Shown here in pieces: positions 8,756 through 16,679 of a DNA stretch of 64,000 nt; the first letter of the stretch is position 1, and each line of letters starts with the position of its first letter. The notes below the pieces were generated by a model. That model saw only the letters and a list, made by a program, of their open reading frames with translations, ran no database searches and was not told the DNA's origin. The translations under genes were made by a program, and so were the position numbers. Source of the DNA: Flavobacterium endophyticum (GTDB lineage Bacteria; Bacteroidota; Bacteroidia; Flavobacteriales; Flavobacteriaceae); the NCBI RefSeq assembly GCF_003634455.1, contig NZ_RBLC01000004.1:186001-250000 (forward strand). The letters run 5' to 3'.

Positions 8756-9580
8756 TTGAAAAAAAGAATTGTTGATTTAGTAGTAATCTCAGATGTTCAT
8801 CTGGGCACTTTTGGCTGCCATGCGAAAGAACTTCATAATTATCTTTGCACAATAAAGCCTAAAACATTAATCTTAAACGGCGACATAATCGATATCTGGC
8901 AGTTCCGAAAATCTTATTTCCCGAAATCGCATTTAAAAGTAATCCGAAAAATTTTAGACTTCGCATCAAAAGGCACGCAAGTATATTATATCACTGGAAA
9001 TCACGACGAGATGTTACGAAAGTTCAGTGATTCTAAAGTCGGTAATTTTTCGATTATTGACAAGCTTGTCCTTGATTTAGACGGACAAAAAGGATGGTTT
9101 TTTCATGGCGATATTTTTGACTCTTCTGTACAACATGCCAAATGGATTGCTAAACTTGGAGGCATCGGTTATGATTATCTTATTCTTCTTAATCGTTTCT
9201 TTAATTGGTGCTTAAAAAAAATGGGGAAAGAGCCTTACTCTTTTTCTAAAAAAATAAAATCTGGTGTAAAGTCTGCTGTAAAATTTATCTCAGATTTTGA
9301 GACGGCTGCTATAGATCTGGCTATTGAAAATAAATATGATTATGTAATCTGTGGCCATATTCATGAGCCAAAAATTTTAAACCAGACTAATAAAAAAGGC
9401 AAGACCGTCTATCTGAATTCTGGCGACTGGGTCGAAAACTTAACAGCATTGGAATATAACAAGAAGCGCTGGAAACTTTACAGGCATTCCGAAAATGTAG
9501 AAATTGTTGAAGAAGACTATCTCGAAATGGAAACGAAATTAAGTGAAAAACTGATTTCTGGCTTCATTTTTTCAAAATAA
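8756..9580 (+). CDS. Metallophosphoesterase, LpxH-like UDP-2,3-diacylglucosamine diphosphatase
   Basis: The 274-residue protein has the calcineurin-like phosphoesterase metal motifs in order: DVHLG (residues 13-17), NGDIID (41-46), GNHDE (81-85), HGD (near 118) and GHIHEP (200-205). This arrangement and length match the LpxH-like hydrolases of Bacteroidota, which release lipid X from UDP-2,3-diacylglucosamine in lipid A synthesis; the exact substrate is inferred. The start is TTG at 8756; I see no in-frame ATG that keeps the first metal motif, so a TTG start is likely. It is divergent from aroC. Confidence 0.8.
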   Translation: MKKRIVDLVVISDVHLGTFGCHAKELHNYLCTIKPKTLILNGDIIDIWQFRKSYFPKSHLKVIRKILDFASKGTQVYYITGNHDEMLRKFSDSKVGNFSIIDKLVLDLDGQKGWFFHGDIFDSSVQHAKWIAKLGGIGYDYLILLNRFFNWCLKKMGKEPYSFSKKIKSGVKSAVKFISDFETAAIDLAIENKYDYVICGHIHEPKILNQTNKKGKTVYLNSGDWVENLTALEYNKKRWKLYRHSENVEIVEEDYLEMETKLSEKLISGFIFSK

Positions 9581-9674
9581 GGCAGAAAAAAGGCATTCTA
9601 TTTTTGTTTGGTTATCAGTATTTTACAAAAAAAATCATTTTTTTCTTGTTATAAAATTCACAATTTAACGTTTT

Positions 9675-9697
9675 TTGGCAATATTATTGCTACCTTG
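9675..9697 (+). promoter_or_regulatory. Promoter-like region with embedded palindrome
   Basis: TACCTTG (9691-9697) approximates the -7 element 24 nt before the ATG at 9722. Immediately before it, GCAATA-T-TATTGC (9678-9690) is a perfect 13-bp palindrome with a one-base centre, where a regulator could bind. The TTG at 9675-9677 is only 13 nt from the -7 element, shorter than usual. Confidence 0.35.
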
Positions 9698-9721
9698 TAT
9701 TAAACTCTAAATTAAAATTTT

Positions 9722-10210
9722 ATGAAAAAACTGTTTTTATCGGCTTTTATGCTGGCTGGGATGGCATTTAGCGCACAGGCACAAGAAATTTCAAAGAACG
9801 CATTAGGTTTGCGTCTTGGTGACAATGATGGTTTTGGTGGTGAGATTTCTTATCAAAGAGGTTTATCTAGCAACAACCGTCTGGAAGTAGATTTAGGCTG
9901 GAGAGATAGCAATCACGTTGATGCTATTAAATTAACTGGGGTTTACCAATGGGTATGGAATATCGAAGGTGGTTTCAACTGGTATGCCGGCGTTGGTGGA
10001 GGTCTTGGTACTTGGAGCTACGATTATCGAGGAGCTGACGATAGCGGTACATTCTTCTTTGCTGCTGGTGACATTGGTATCGAATATAAATTCGACATTC
10101 CTTTGATGCTTTCTTTAGACTTCAGACCTGAACTTTATTTCAATCATGATGATTTCAGAGATGATAGCTTTGGACCAGATATCGCTTTAGGTATCCGATA
10201 TACATTCTAA
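9722..10210 (+). CDS. Outer-membrane beta-barrel protein
   Basis: The 162-residue protein has a clear signal peptide (MKKLFLSAFMLAGMAFSAQA, cleaved near residue 20-21) and a mature part of short amphipathic strands and glycine-rich turns, ending DIALGIRYTF with the C-terminal Phe typical of outer-membrane barrels. Its size suggests an eight-stranded barrel of the OmpW/OmpX or opacity-protein type; no specific function is visible. It appears monocistronic, with its own promoter region and a strong terminator downstream. Confidence 0.7.
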   Translation: MKKLFLSAFMLAGMAFSAQAQEISKNALGLRLGDNDGFGGEISYQRGLSSNNRLEVDLGWRDSNHVDAIKLTGVYQWVWNIEGGFNWYAGVGGGLGTWSYDYRGADDSGTFFFAAGDIGIEYKFDIPLMLSLDFRPELYFNHDDFRDDSFGPDIALGIRYTF

Positions 10211-10229
10211 AAATACCTTTATTTATAAA

Positions 10230-10264
10230 AAGAAACATCCCGAATTATCGGGATGTTTTTTTTA
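10230..10264. terminator. Hairpin terminator between convergent genes
   Basis: The stem AAACATCCCGA (10233-10243) pairs perfectly with 10248-10258 across a 4-nt loop and is followed by a long T-run. It terminates the outer-membrane protein gene, and its T-run overlaps the stop codon of the convergent PrcB-like gene. Confidence 0.9.
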
Positions 10265-10717
10265 TTGAAAGATAATTTCCTTGGTCGAATTAATCTTGAC
10301 TATCGTATAAGGACTCGTGAAAGACATGGTGACAATATCGCCAGAACCGGGCTTGGTTTCTTCTACAGCTACATATATCTTCCCTCCTTTTTCAGAAACA
10401 TTTTTTACTTTGATGGCATAGCCACCCGAACTTTTTTCTCCCATAAACAAGGCAACAATTCTTTCTTTTGAAAAATCGACTTTCGGAACCTGAGGATCAT
10501 TGACAGCTTCATATAATTTTACCAACGAAGCATTATCTTTTATAATTTCATAGGACTTCTCTGTTTTACCCTGATAAGCTGATTCGCTTAAAATCTGGTA
10601 CAAAGCTGTAGAGGGATTTTTTTTACCATCAGCTGCAGGTTTTTGGTCAGTTGTCTTTTTTGTGCTGTCACAAGAAAAAAGCAGGACAATAAACGGCACT
10701 AGAATTAATTTTTTCAT
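10262..10717 (-). CDS. PrcB-domain lipoprotein
   Basis: The 151-residue protein begins with a lipoprotein signal peptide (MKKLILVPFIVLLFSC, Cys16). Its C-terminal half, from about residue 80, resembles the PrcB C-terminal domain named after a subunit of the Treponema PrcAB-PrtP protease complex: RIVALFMGEKSSGGYAIKV followed by GDIVTMSFTSPYTIVKI. The domain is widespread in small lipoproteins and is thought to bind partner proteins rather than catalyse. It follows bshA by 1 nt and must share its transcript, though no functional link with bacillithiol is known to me. Confidence 0.75.
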   Translation of the reverse strand: MKKLILVPFIVLLFSCDSTKKTTDQKPAADGKKNPSTALYQILSESAYQGKTEKSYEIIKDNASLVKLYEAVNDPQVPKVDFSKERIVALFMGEKSSGGYAIKVKNVSEKGGKIYVAVEETKPGSGDIVTMSFTSPYTIVKINSTKEIIFQ

Positions 10718-10718
10718 A

Positions 10719-11849
10719 TCATTTGTTTTTTAATGCCTTTTCGTAAATGGCTTCATACAAAGGCATGATGTTTAAAATATCAAACTGTTTTGCCACATTC
10801 AAGGCATTCTGCTTAAATTTACTCAATTCTTCGTCACTTTCCAAAATTGACAGGGCATTTTTTGCCATATCGTCTATATCTCCCACATTGCTTAAATAAC
10901 CTGAAACTCCGTTAAAGTTAACCTCTGGGAGTCCGCCAGAATTACTTGAAATGACAGGAACGCTACAGGCCATTGCTTCTAAAGCAGCAAGACCGAAGCT
11001 TTCTGTTTCTGAAGGAAGCAAGAATAAATCGGTATAGCAAAGAATCTTATCGATATCATTGCTGTTTCCAAAAAAGATAACTTTATCGCTAATTCCGAGT
11101 TGCTCGCATAGCATTTCTGCTTTTTCTTTTTCTGGACCTTCTCCTACCATCATCAGCTTGGCTGGAATTTTTTTCTGGATCTCGTTAAAGACTTTTACCA
11201 CATCAGGAATTCTTTTTATTTCTCTAAAATTACTGATATGGGTTACAATTCGTTCGTCTTTGGAAGCCATCAATGCTCTTTGGCAAGGCGCATTTTCGTC
11301 TAATCTGTTCTTGTTGATTTCAATGAAATTTGGAATCACTTCAATCTCTTTCTTGATATCAAAAAGCTTATACGTTTCATCTTTGAGACTTTGAGATACA
11401 GATGTCACTATATCTGATTTATTGATGCTGAAAGTTACTGCCGGTTTGTAAAAAGGATGGTTTCCTACCAACGTAATATCTGTTCCGTGTAGTGTCGTGA
11501 CCATTGGGATTTTGATTCCTTCATGTTTCAACATCTGTTTGGCCATATATCCTGCATAAGCATGAGGAATGGCGTAATGTACATGGAGCAGCTCAATCTT
11601 ATGGAGTTTGACCATATCGACAAGCTTACTGGAAAGAGCTAATTCATAAGGCTGGAAATGAAACAGCGGATATTCAGGAACATTAACTTCGTGATAATGG
11701 ATATTCGGATTTAAAAGGGCCAGCCTCACAGGTTGGCTATACGTAATAAAGTGTATTTCATGTCCCCTTCTGGCAAGTTCAAGGCCTAATTCTGTGGCTA
11801 CTACACCGCTACCTCCAAAAGTCGGGTAACATACAATTGCAATTTTCAT
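10719..11849 (-). CDS. bshA: N-acetyl-alpha-D-glucosaminyl L-malate synthase BshA
   Basis: BshA transfers GlcNAc from UDP-GlcNAc to L-malate, the first step of bacillithiol synthesis. The 376-residue GT-B glycosyltransferase (family 4) shows the BshA-specific N-terminus MKIAIVCYPTFGGSGVVATE, the acceptor-site segment HVHYAIPHAYAGYMAKQ, and the nucleotide-sugar motif PSETESFGLAALEAMAC with the family EX7E pattern. Many Bacteroidota make bacillithiol as their main low-molecular-weight thiol. It is the first gene of a two-gene unit with the PrcB-like lipoprotein. Confidence 0.93.
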   Translation of the reverse strand: MKIAIVCYPTFGGSGVVATELGLELARRGHEIHFITYSQPVRLALLNPNIHYHEVNVPEYPLFHFQPYELALSSKLVDMVKLHKIELLHVHYAIPHAYAGYMAKQMLKHEGIKIPMVTTLHGTDITLVGNHPFYKPAVTFSINKSDIVTSVSQSLKDETYKLFDIKKEIEVIPNFIEINKNRLDENAPCQRALMASKDERIVTHISNFREIKRIPDVVKVFNEIQKKIPAKLMMVGEGPEKEKAEMLCEQLGISDKVIFFGNSNDIDKILCYTDLFLLPSETESFGLAALEAMACSVPVISSNSGGLPEVNFNGVSGYLSNVGDIDDMAKNALSILESDEELSKFKQNALNVAKQFDILNIMPLYEAIYEKALKNK

Positions 11850-12161
11850 AATTAATCCTAAAATGAATAACGAAAGTACTCAAAAAAGTAAGGCAAAACT
11901 GAATTTCCCATAAAATTAACGATTATACAATCTTTGAAAAAGCCAAGTTATTTTTATAAAAATATAGCCTTAAATTAGGATAAAGTTTCCGTTAAATTCA
12001 TGATTTTCACCAAATGACACGCAACCTAAAACAACTTATTGTATCCTAATAAAGTATATCTAGCTGATAGAAATTAGAATATGATTTTTAAAAGCAAGGT
12101 TTTGTTTTAGTTTTAATAAAAAAGCCAATCACAGTCTTCATGGATTGGCTTTTTTCATTTT
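11850..12161. other. 312-bp gene-free region with possible orphan promoter and terminator
   Basis: No convincing reading frame occurs here. On the plus strand, ACGCAACC (12019-12026) is followed 14 nt later by GTATCCTAAT (12041-12050), a layout reminiscent of ECF-sigma promoters (AAC-type -35 and GT/TC-type -10). About 70 nt downstream is a strong hairpin (12121-12152). On the minus strand CGAAAGTA (11871-11878) reads TACTTTCG and could be the bshA -7 element. The rest is plain AT-rich sequence. Confidence 0.4.
12119..12155. terminator. Bidirectional hairpin terminator
   Basis: AAAGCCAATC (12121-12130) pairs perfectly with GATTGGCTTT (12143-12152), with a 12-nt loop, an A-run on the left and a T-run on the right. 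On the minus strand it ends the DUF1801 gene; on the plus strand no gene precedes it. Confidence 0.85.
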
Positions 12162-12617
12162 TTATTTACTAAATGCACTCTCATACATCTCGATCCATTT
12201 TTCCGGAGTGATTTTTCCGAGCAATTCAGCAATCAACTCATACGGAATCTGATCCATTTTTTTGAAACGGATACAGCTTTTGCCCATGTCAAGCTTTTGT
12301 TTCGAATGTTTAGGATATTCGGCAACAAACCAATTGAGCAATTCTGGATCAGCATAGATTCCCATGTGATATAAAGCTATAAAGTTTTTTTGGGAAGCCA
12401 GACTCAAGAAAGGCAGTGGCATTTCTGGATTGCAATGATACCCATTAGGATAAATTGAAAACGGAACGTTGTAACAAAGCATGCCATAGTTCATACTTTC
12501 TTCAAATCCTTTTGGAAGTTTTTCAAGAATACTATTTCGAAGTTTTCCGATAGCTTCTTTCCTATCATCAGGAAGGCTGTCTAAATATTCTTGTGGATTT
12601 TTGGCTGTTGACTGCAT
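12162..12617 (-). CDS. DUF1801-domain protein
   Basis: The 151-residue cytoplasmic protein fits the DUF1801/YdhG-like family: an N-terminal helix pair with PQEYLDSLPDDRKEAIGKLR, then MNYGMLCYNVP, FLSLASQKNFIALYHMG and a C-terminal GKSCIRFKKMDQIP. The fold is known in this family but the biochemical role is not. It starts 18 nt downstream of the GH3 fusion stop codon (12636), so it may be the last gene of the long minus-strand cluster, closed by the hairpin at 12119-12155. Confidence 0.8.
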   Translation of the reverse strand: MQSTAKNPQEYLDSLPDDRKEAIGKLRNSILEKLPKGFEESMNYGMLCYNVPFSIYPNGYHCNPEMPLPFLSLASQKNFIALYHMGIYADPELLNWFVAEYPKHSKQKLDMGKSCIRFKKMDQIPYELIAELLGKITPEKWIEMYESAFSK

Positions 12618-12635
12618 CTTCTAAAAAATTAAAAT

Positions 12636-15545
12636 TTAATTCTCTATCGCATCATAAATTACTTTCTGGATATTTTCACGCACATTTTCTTTCGACAACG
12701 TATTAGGAGCGTTGGAGTCCGGATAGGTTCTGTTTGAAAGGAAAATATACACCAATTCATTTTCTGGATCAGCCCAAGCCATCGTACCTGTAAATCCGGT
12801 ATGTCCGAAGCTTGATTTCGAAGCACAGCCACATGTCGGACCTGTAGTTCCAGGTAATTGTTGTTTGTCAAAACCTAGTCCTCTCCTATTTCCTTCTTTG
12901 CAATAATAGCAGGTATTGAAGGCATCAAAAGTAGTTGGAGTGAAAAACTGCACGCCGCCATAGTTTCCTTTTTGAAGATACATCTGCATTATTTTGGCGA
13001 GATCCATTGAGTTTGAAAAAATTCCGGCATGACCACCGACACCGTCCTGCATGGCCGCAGCCATATCATGCACATAACCTTGAATCGTCTGGTATCTGAA
13101 ATAATTATCTACTTCTGTAGGTGGAATGATACTCATGTCAAATTTCCTCAAAGGATTATAAGTCGTATTATTGGCGCCAAGTTTTTTATAAAAATTTTCT
13201 TCAGAGAGCACATCTAGCTTTTTCCCAGTTTCTTTTTCAAGATATTCTTTTAGGATTATAAATGTGAAATCGCTGTATTTGTATTCTTTTTTAGGCAAGA
13301 GCTTACTCTCGGCTATTTTCTTTATGATCGTATCTTCGTAATCGTTTCTCAAGAATAAATTTTCTGCTACTTGCATTGAAAATTCAGGAGTCAATGTATT
13401 CTTATAATATTTTTCGCTTGGTTTTTTGTCAGCATTCAGAGTAGCTTGATAAAACGGAATCCAAGCTTGCAGTCTGGCATAATGCGATAGCAATTCCTTA
13501 AACGTGATGTTCTTTTTATCGGTATCTGCAAACACAGGAAGCATCGTCCCCAATTTTGTCTCTAAAGTGATTTTTTTCTGGTCGTATAATTGCATGACAT
13601 CAGGCAGAGTAGAAACCATTTTTGTTAAAGAAGCCACGTCATATAAATCTGAATTTTTAACTTTCACTTCGTTTTTATAATCGTGATATCCGTATGATTT
13701 CTGGTAGACAACTTTTCCTTTTCTGGCTACTAAAACTTGTATTCCAGGTGTCATCTGCCTTTCGATCGCATTATTAGCAATACGGTCGATTTTTTCCAAT
13801 GCTTTTGAATTCATCCCTACATTTTCAGCAATTGTAAATCCAAGTCGGTTGAGTTTTTTTGTTTTTAAGCCATCATTCACCTTAAAGTTAGTCCCGATAG
13901 AAACCGGAAGCTTTCCTTTTGATTCGATAGCACCAAAAATAAGCTGCGCGGAAACGTTCTGCGCCACATCACTGTTTTGGTAGGAAACAACTAAGCCTTC
14001 TATATCAGTGAAAGAATTAATCGGCAAAAGCGAATATGGCTTCGTGAAAATATCTAAAATGACCTTATTGTTTTTAGATATCTCTTGTATCTTGACAAGC
14101 TCATCTACCGTAAAATCGTGCTTTTTCCAAGCACCATCTGCCTTATGATATCCGATTATAACTGTGGTATAATTTTTCAGCTCATTCATCAAAAGATGCA
14201 AGCTGTCATTAGAAACTTCTGTCACTTCAGTATACTGCTTCAGCGTGCTTAGGAAAGAAGAATTGGTATCGTCTCCTAATTTTACGTAAGCTATCTTTTC
14301 GTTTTCAACATCCTTGATCGGAAGGATTTCGTTTTCGTTTTTTAATACCGTAACTGCGTTTTCATACAATTGATATTGCAATGCCTGTGCTTCCGCATTA
14401 TTTAAATCATCATATAAATATGGAATTTCGATTGGTTTATAATTGTTCAGTCCTGCCATATATTTATATCGCAATATCTTTTTTACGGAATACTCCAATC
14501 TTTTTTCAGAAATAACCGTATCCTGAATAGCAACACAGATTTTTTCCAAAGCCAACGGAACATTTTCAGCAAAAAGCAAAATATCGTTTCCTGCTAAAAA
14601 GGCTTCCAAATCGATATCTCCCGGCTGTTTGAAATTCGTTGCTCCTTTCATGTTCAAGGCATCAGTAAAAATAAGTCCTTTGAAATGAAGCTCGTTTTGA
14701 AGCACGTTGGTAACTACATTATAGGAAAGCGATGTCGGATAATTTTCTCTCGGTTCCAAGCTAGGAACGTTCAAATGCGCTACCATAACGCTCGCCAATC
14801 CTTCCCTGAACAATCTCTTGTAGGGATAGAACTCAACATCATTAATTCTTTGTTTTGAAAAGTTAACCATCGGAAGCGTATGGTGCGAATCGGTTTCTGT
14901 ATCACCATGTCCTGGGAAATGTTTTCCTGTCGCAAAAACGCCTTGATTTTGAATACCTTTCATCAAGGCAAGTGCTCTCTCAGTAACGTTCATCTTGTCT
15001 TCGCCAAAAGAACGGTTTCCGATAATTGGGTTTTTGGGATTGGTATTGATGTCTAGAACAGGTGCAAAATTAAACTGTATTCCCATCCTTCTGCTTTGCA
15101 ATCCGTATTTTTCGCCTACCTTTTCAATCAGCTTCATGTCTTGGATCGCACCAAGCGTCATGTTCCAAGGATAACGTATCACAGAATCCAAACGCATTGC
15201 TAGTCCCCATTCGGCATCAATTCCGACAAAAAGCGGCACTTTCGATTTGGACTGGAAACGGTTGGTAAGTTTTGCTTGGCGTACTGGTCCGCCTTGGAAG
15301 AAAATCACGCCACCAATGTGCTGTTCTCTTATGAGTTTGTCAATAGCATTCGTGTGTACGCTATCTTTATTGGAATAGGCTGCCACCATAAAAAGCTGCC
15401 CTATTCTTTCCTGCATCGTCATTTTATTATAGATGCTGTCGACCCAGATTATTTCTTTGGTTCTGTCTAAATTTAATTTAGGTTCATGGAGCTGTGAAAA
15501 TGCAATCTGACTGAAGAACAGTAAGGCAATAATAAAATATCTCAT
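12636..15545 (-). CDS. Exported GH3 glycosidase fused to a beta-lactamase-like serine hydrolase
   Basis: The 969-residue protein has a signal peptide (about residues 1-17) and two catalytic modules. Residues 30-370 are a family 3 glycoside hydrolase of the beta-N-acetylhexosaminidase (NagZ-like) type, with KHFPGHGD at 208-215 and the nucleophile Asp295 in FTDALNM; a GH3 C-terminal-like region follows. Residues 575-965 are a class C beta-lactamase/penicillin-binding-like domain with SLTK (639-642), YSD (757-759) and HTG (915-917). Together the modules suggest peptidoglycan remodelling or recycling in the periplasm. It follows the 160-residue unknown gene by 17 nt. Confidence 0.9.
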   Translation of the reverse strand: MRYFIIALLFFSQIAFSQLHEPKLNLDRTKEIIWVDSIYNKMTMQERIGQLFMVAAYSNKDSVHTNAIDKLIREQHIGGVIFFQGGPVRQAKLTNRFQSKSKVPLFVGIDAEWGLAMRLDSVIRYPWNMTLGAIQDMKLIEKVGEKYGLQSRRMGIQFNFAPVLDINTNPKNPIIGNRSFGEDKMNVTERALALMKGIQNQGVFATGKHFPGHGDTETDSHHTLPMVNFSKQRINDVEFYPYKRLFREGLASVMVAHLNVPSLEPRENYPTSLSYNVVTNVLQNELHFKGLIFTDALNMKGATNFKQPGDIDLEAFLAGNDILLFAENVPLALEKICVAIQDTVISEKRLEYSVKKILRYKYMAGLNNYKPIEIPYLYDDLNNAEAQALQYQLYENAVTVLKNENEILPIKDVENEKIAYVKLGDDTNSSFLSTLKQYTEVTEVSNDSLHLLMNELKNYTTVIIGYHKADGAWKKHDFTVDELVKIQEISKNNKVILDIFTKPYSLLPINSFTDIEGLVVSYQNSDVAQNVSAQLIFGAIESKGKLPVSIGTNFKVNDGLKTKKLNRLGFTIAENVGMNSKALEKIDRIANNAIERQMTPGIQVLVARKGKVVYQKSYGYHDYKNEVKVKNSDLYDVASLTKMVSTLPDVMQLYDQKKITLETKLGTMLPVFADTDKKNITFKELLSHYARLQAWIPFYQATLNADKKPSEKYYKNTLTPEFSMQVAENLFLRNDYEDTIIKKIAESKLLPKKEYKYSDFTFIILKEYLEKETGKKLDVLSEENFYKKLGANNTTYNPLRKFDMSIIPPTEVDNYFRYQTIQGYVHDMAAAMQDGVGGHAGIFSNSMDLAKIMQMYLQKGNYGGVQFFTPTTFDAFNTCYYCKEGNRRGLGFDKQQLPGTTGPTCGCASKSSFGHTGFTGTMAWADPENELVYIFLSNRTYPDSNAPNTLSKENVRENIQKVIYDAIEN

Positions 15546-15562
15546 TCAAAAAAAGTTTGTTT

Positions 15563-16045
15563 TTAGAAAAAACGGCTATGCCAGCTTTCATGTGCTGGAA
15601 CTTCCCAATATTCATGCCATTCCCCTACAGTATTAACGAGATTATTAAAAACAATTGTATTTGCAGAAACTGCTTTTTCTTTAGCCATTTTTTTAAATTC
15701 GACCAAAGGTTTGTGTGCAATGTGTTCGCCAAGCTTGAACGTGACGTTCATCTTATCCAGCAAATCAACATTGTATTTTTTTTCTAATTCTTGTATGAAT
15801 TGTACTGAACTATCAATAGAACAGCCTGTTGCTGATTGAACTTCTTGGTTCACAGCCAATATGATGAATCGATTGTAACGCAACTGATAAGAAGCTTCTA
15901 GGCCCGTTCCGTGAGCCGCCCAGCCTTCAACAAAAGCTTTTACGTCTGATTCAATTTCAGCCATCTCATCATCTGAAAATTTTCTGTTTGATTGGTAAAT
16001 CCAGATTCGTGATTCGTCTGGCAAATTTTCAAAAGGAATGTACAT
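15563..16045 (-). CDS. Conserved flavobacterial protein of unknown function
   Basis: The 160-residue soluble protein is of a kind I recall being labelled 'ABC transporter ATPase' in Bacteroidota genomes, but the sequence has no Walker A or Walker B motif or LSGGQ signature, so that name is not supported. Visible features are an N-terminal block ESRIWIYQSNRKFSDDEMAE, a central Cys in GCSIDSS, and a C-terminal tail rich in Trp and His (GEWHEYWEVPAHESWHSRFF). It lies 2 nt after the preceding exported protein and 17 nt before the GH3 fusion, in the long minus-strand cluster. Confidence 0.7.
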   Translation of the reverse strand: MYIPFENLPDESRIWIYQSNRKFSDDEMAEIESDVKAFVEGWAAHGTGLEASYQLRYNRFIILAVNQEVQSATGCSIDSSVQFIQELEKKYNVDLLDKMNVTFKLGEHIAHKPLVEFKKMAKEKAVSANTIVFNNLVNTVGEWHEYWEVPAHESWHSRFF

Positions 16046-16047
16046 AA

Positions 16048-16659
16048 TTATATTTTTTTTATGCCTTGGATTACTTTGTAATATCTGAAATCCTTGGCTT
16101 TTACGTCGTAAAATTCTTGTTCCCAGTAATCCACAGAAACTTTATCATTTTTCTTTAATTTATTTTCGATCAGAAGATTGGAGTCTTCAAAAAATGTCAG
16201 CATCAACATCGTATGGTTTCTTCCTGAATTATCCTTGATTATTACTGTAAGGAATTGCTCAGGCTTTATTTCTACGATACGTCCTTCGACAGTCGAATGT
16301 TCTTGTTCTACCTCTGTAGAATCTATCTCAGACATGCCCATTTCTGCGAGCGACATCAATACATCCGGACAAATTCCGGCCATTTTCATTCCTACATCGC
16401 CTCCGAGTTTTTCCATAGCACCGTTAGCTTCCATTACATTTCCGTATTTTGCAGTCACTTCTTTCTCGTGATTTGAAAAGCTTGAGATAATGCACAATCC
16501 CAATTCCATCTGCATTTTTTGCGAATCGGCTCCTTTAAGCGTTTCTTTTTTACCGCCTGCACAAGAGCAAACTTCTTTAGCCATTATATCAAGGATATCC
16601 TGACTTTGGGCATTACAGAAAAATAATGCAAATGCAAATACGAGTAGTGATTTCTTCAT
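16048..16659 (-). CDS. Exported protein of unknown function
   Basis: The 203-residue protein has a signal peptide (MKKSLLVFAFALFFCNAQSQ). The mature part starts with a helical region carrying a Cys-x-Cys pair (KEVCSCAGGKK) plus two further cysteines (GLCIIS and GICPDV), possibly disulfide-bonded. It ends in a small beta-barrel-like segment (EGRIVEIKPEQFLTVIIKD) of OB-fold character. I do not recognise a family. It lies between the CCG Fe-S gene (20 nt upstream) and the 160-residue unknown (2 nt downstream), so translation of the pair is likely coupled. Confidence 0.6.
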   Translation of the reverse strand: MKKSLLVFAFALFFCNAQSQDILDIMAKEVCSCAGGKKETLKGADSQKMQMELGLCIISSFSNHEKEVTAKYGNVMEANGAMEKLGGDVGMKMAGICPDVLMSLAEMGMSEIDSTEVEQEHSTVEGRIVEIKPEQFLTVIIKDNSGRNHTMLMLTFFEDSNLLIENKLKKNDKVSVDYWEQEFYDVKAKDFRYYKVIQGIKKI

Positions 16660-16679
16660 AGTGTAATTGGGTTTATGAC

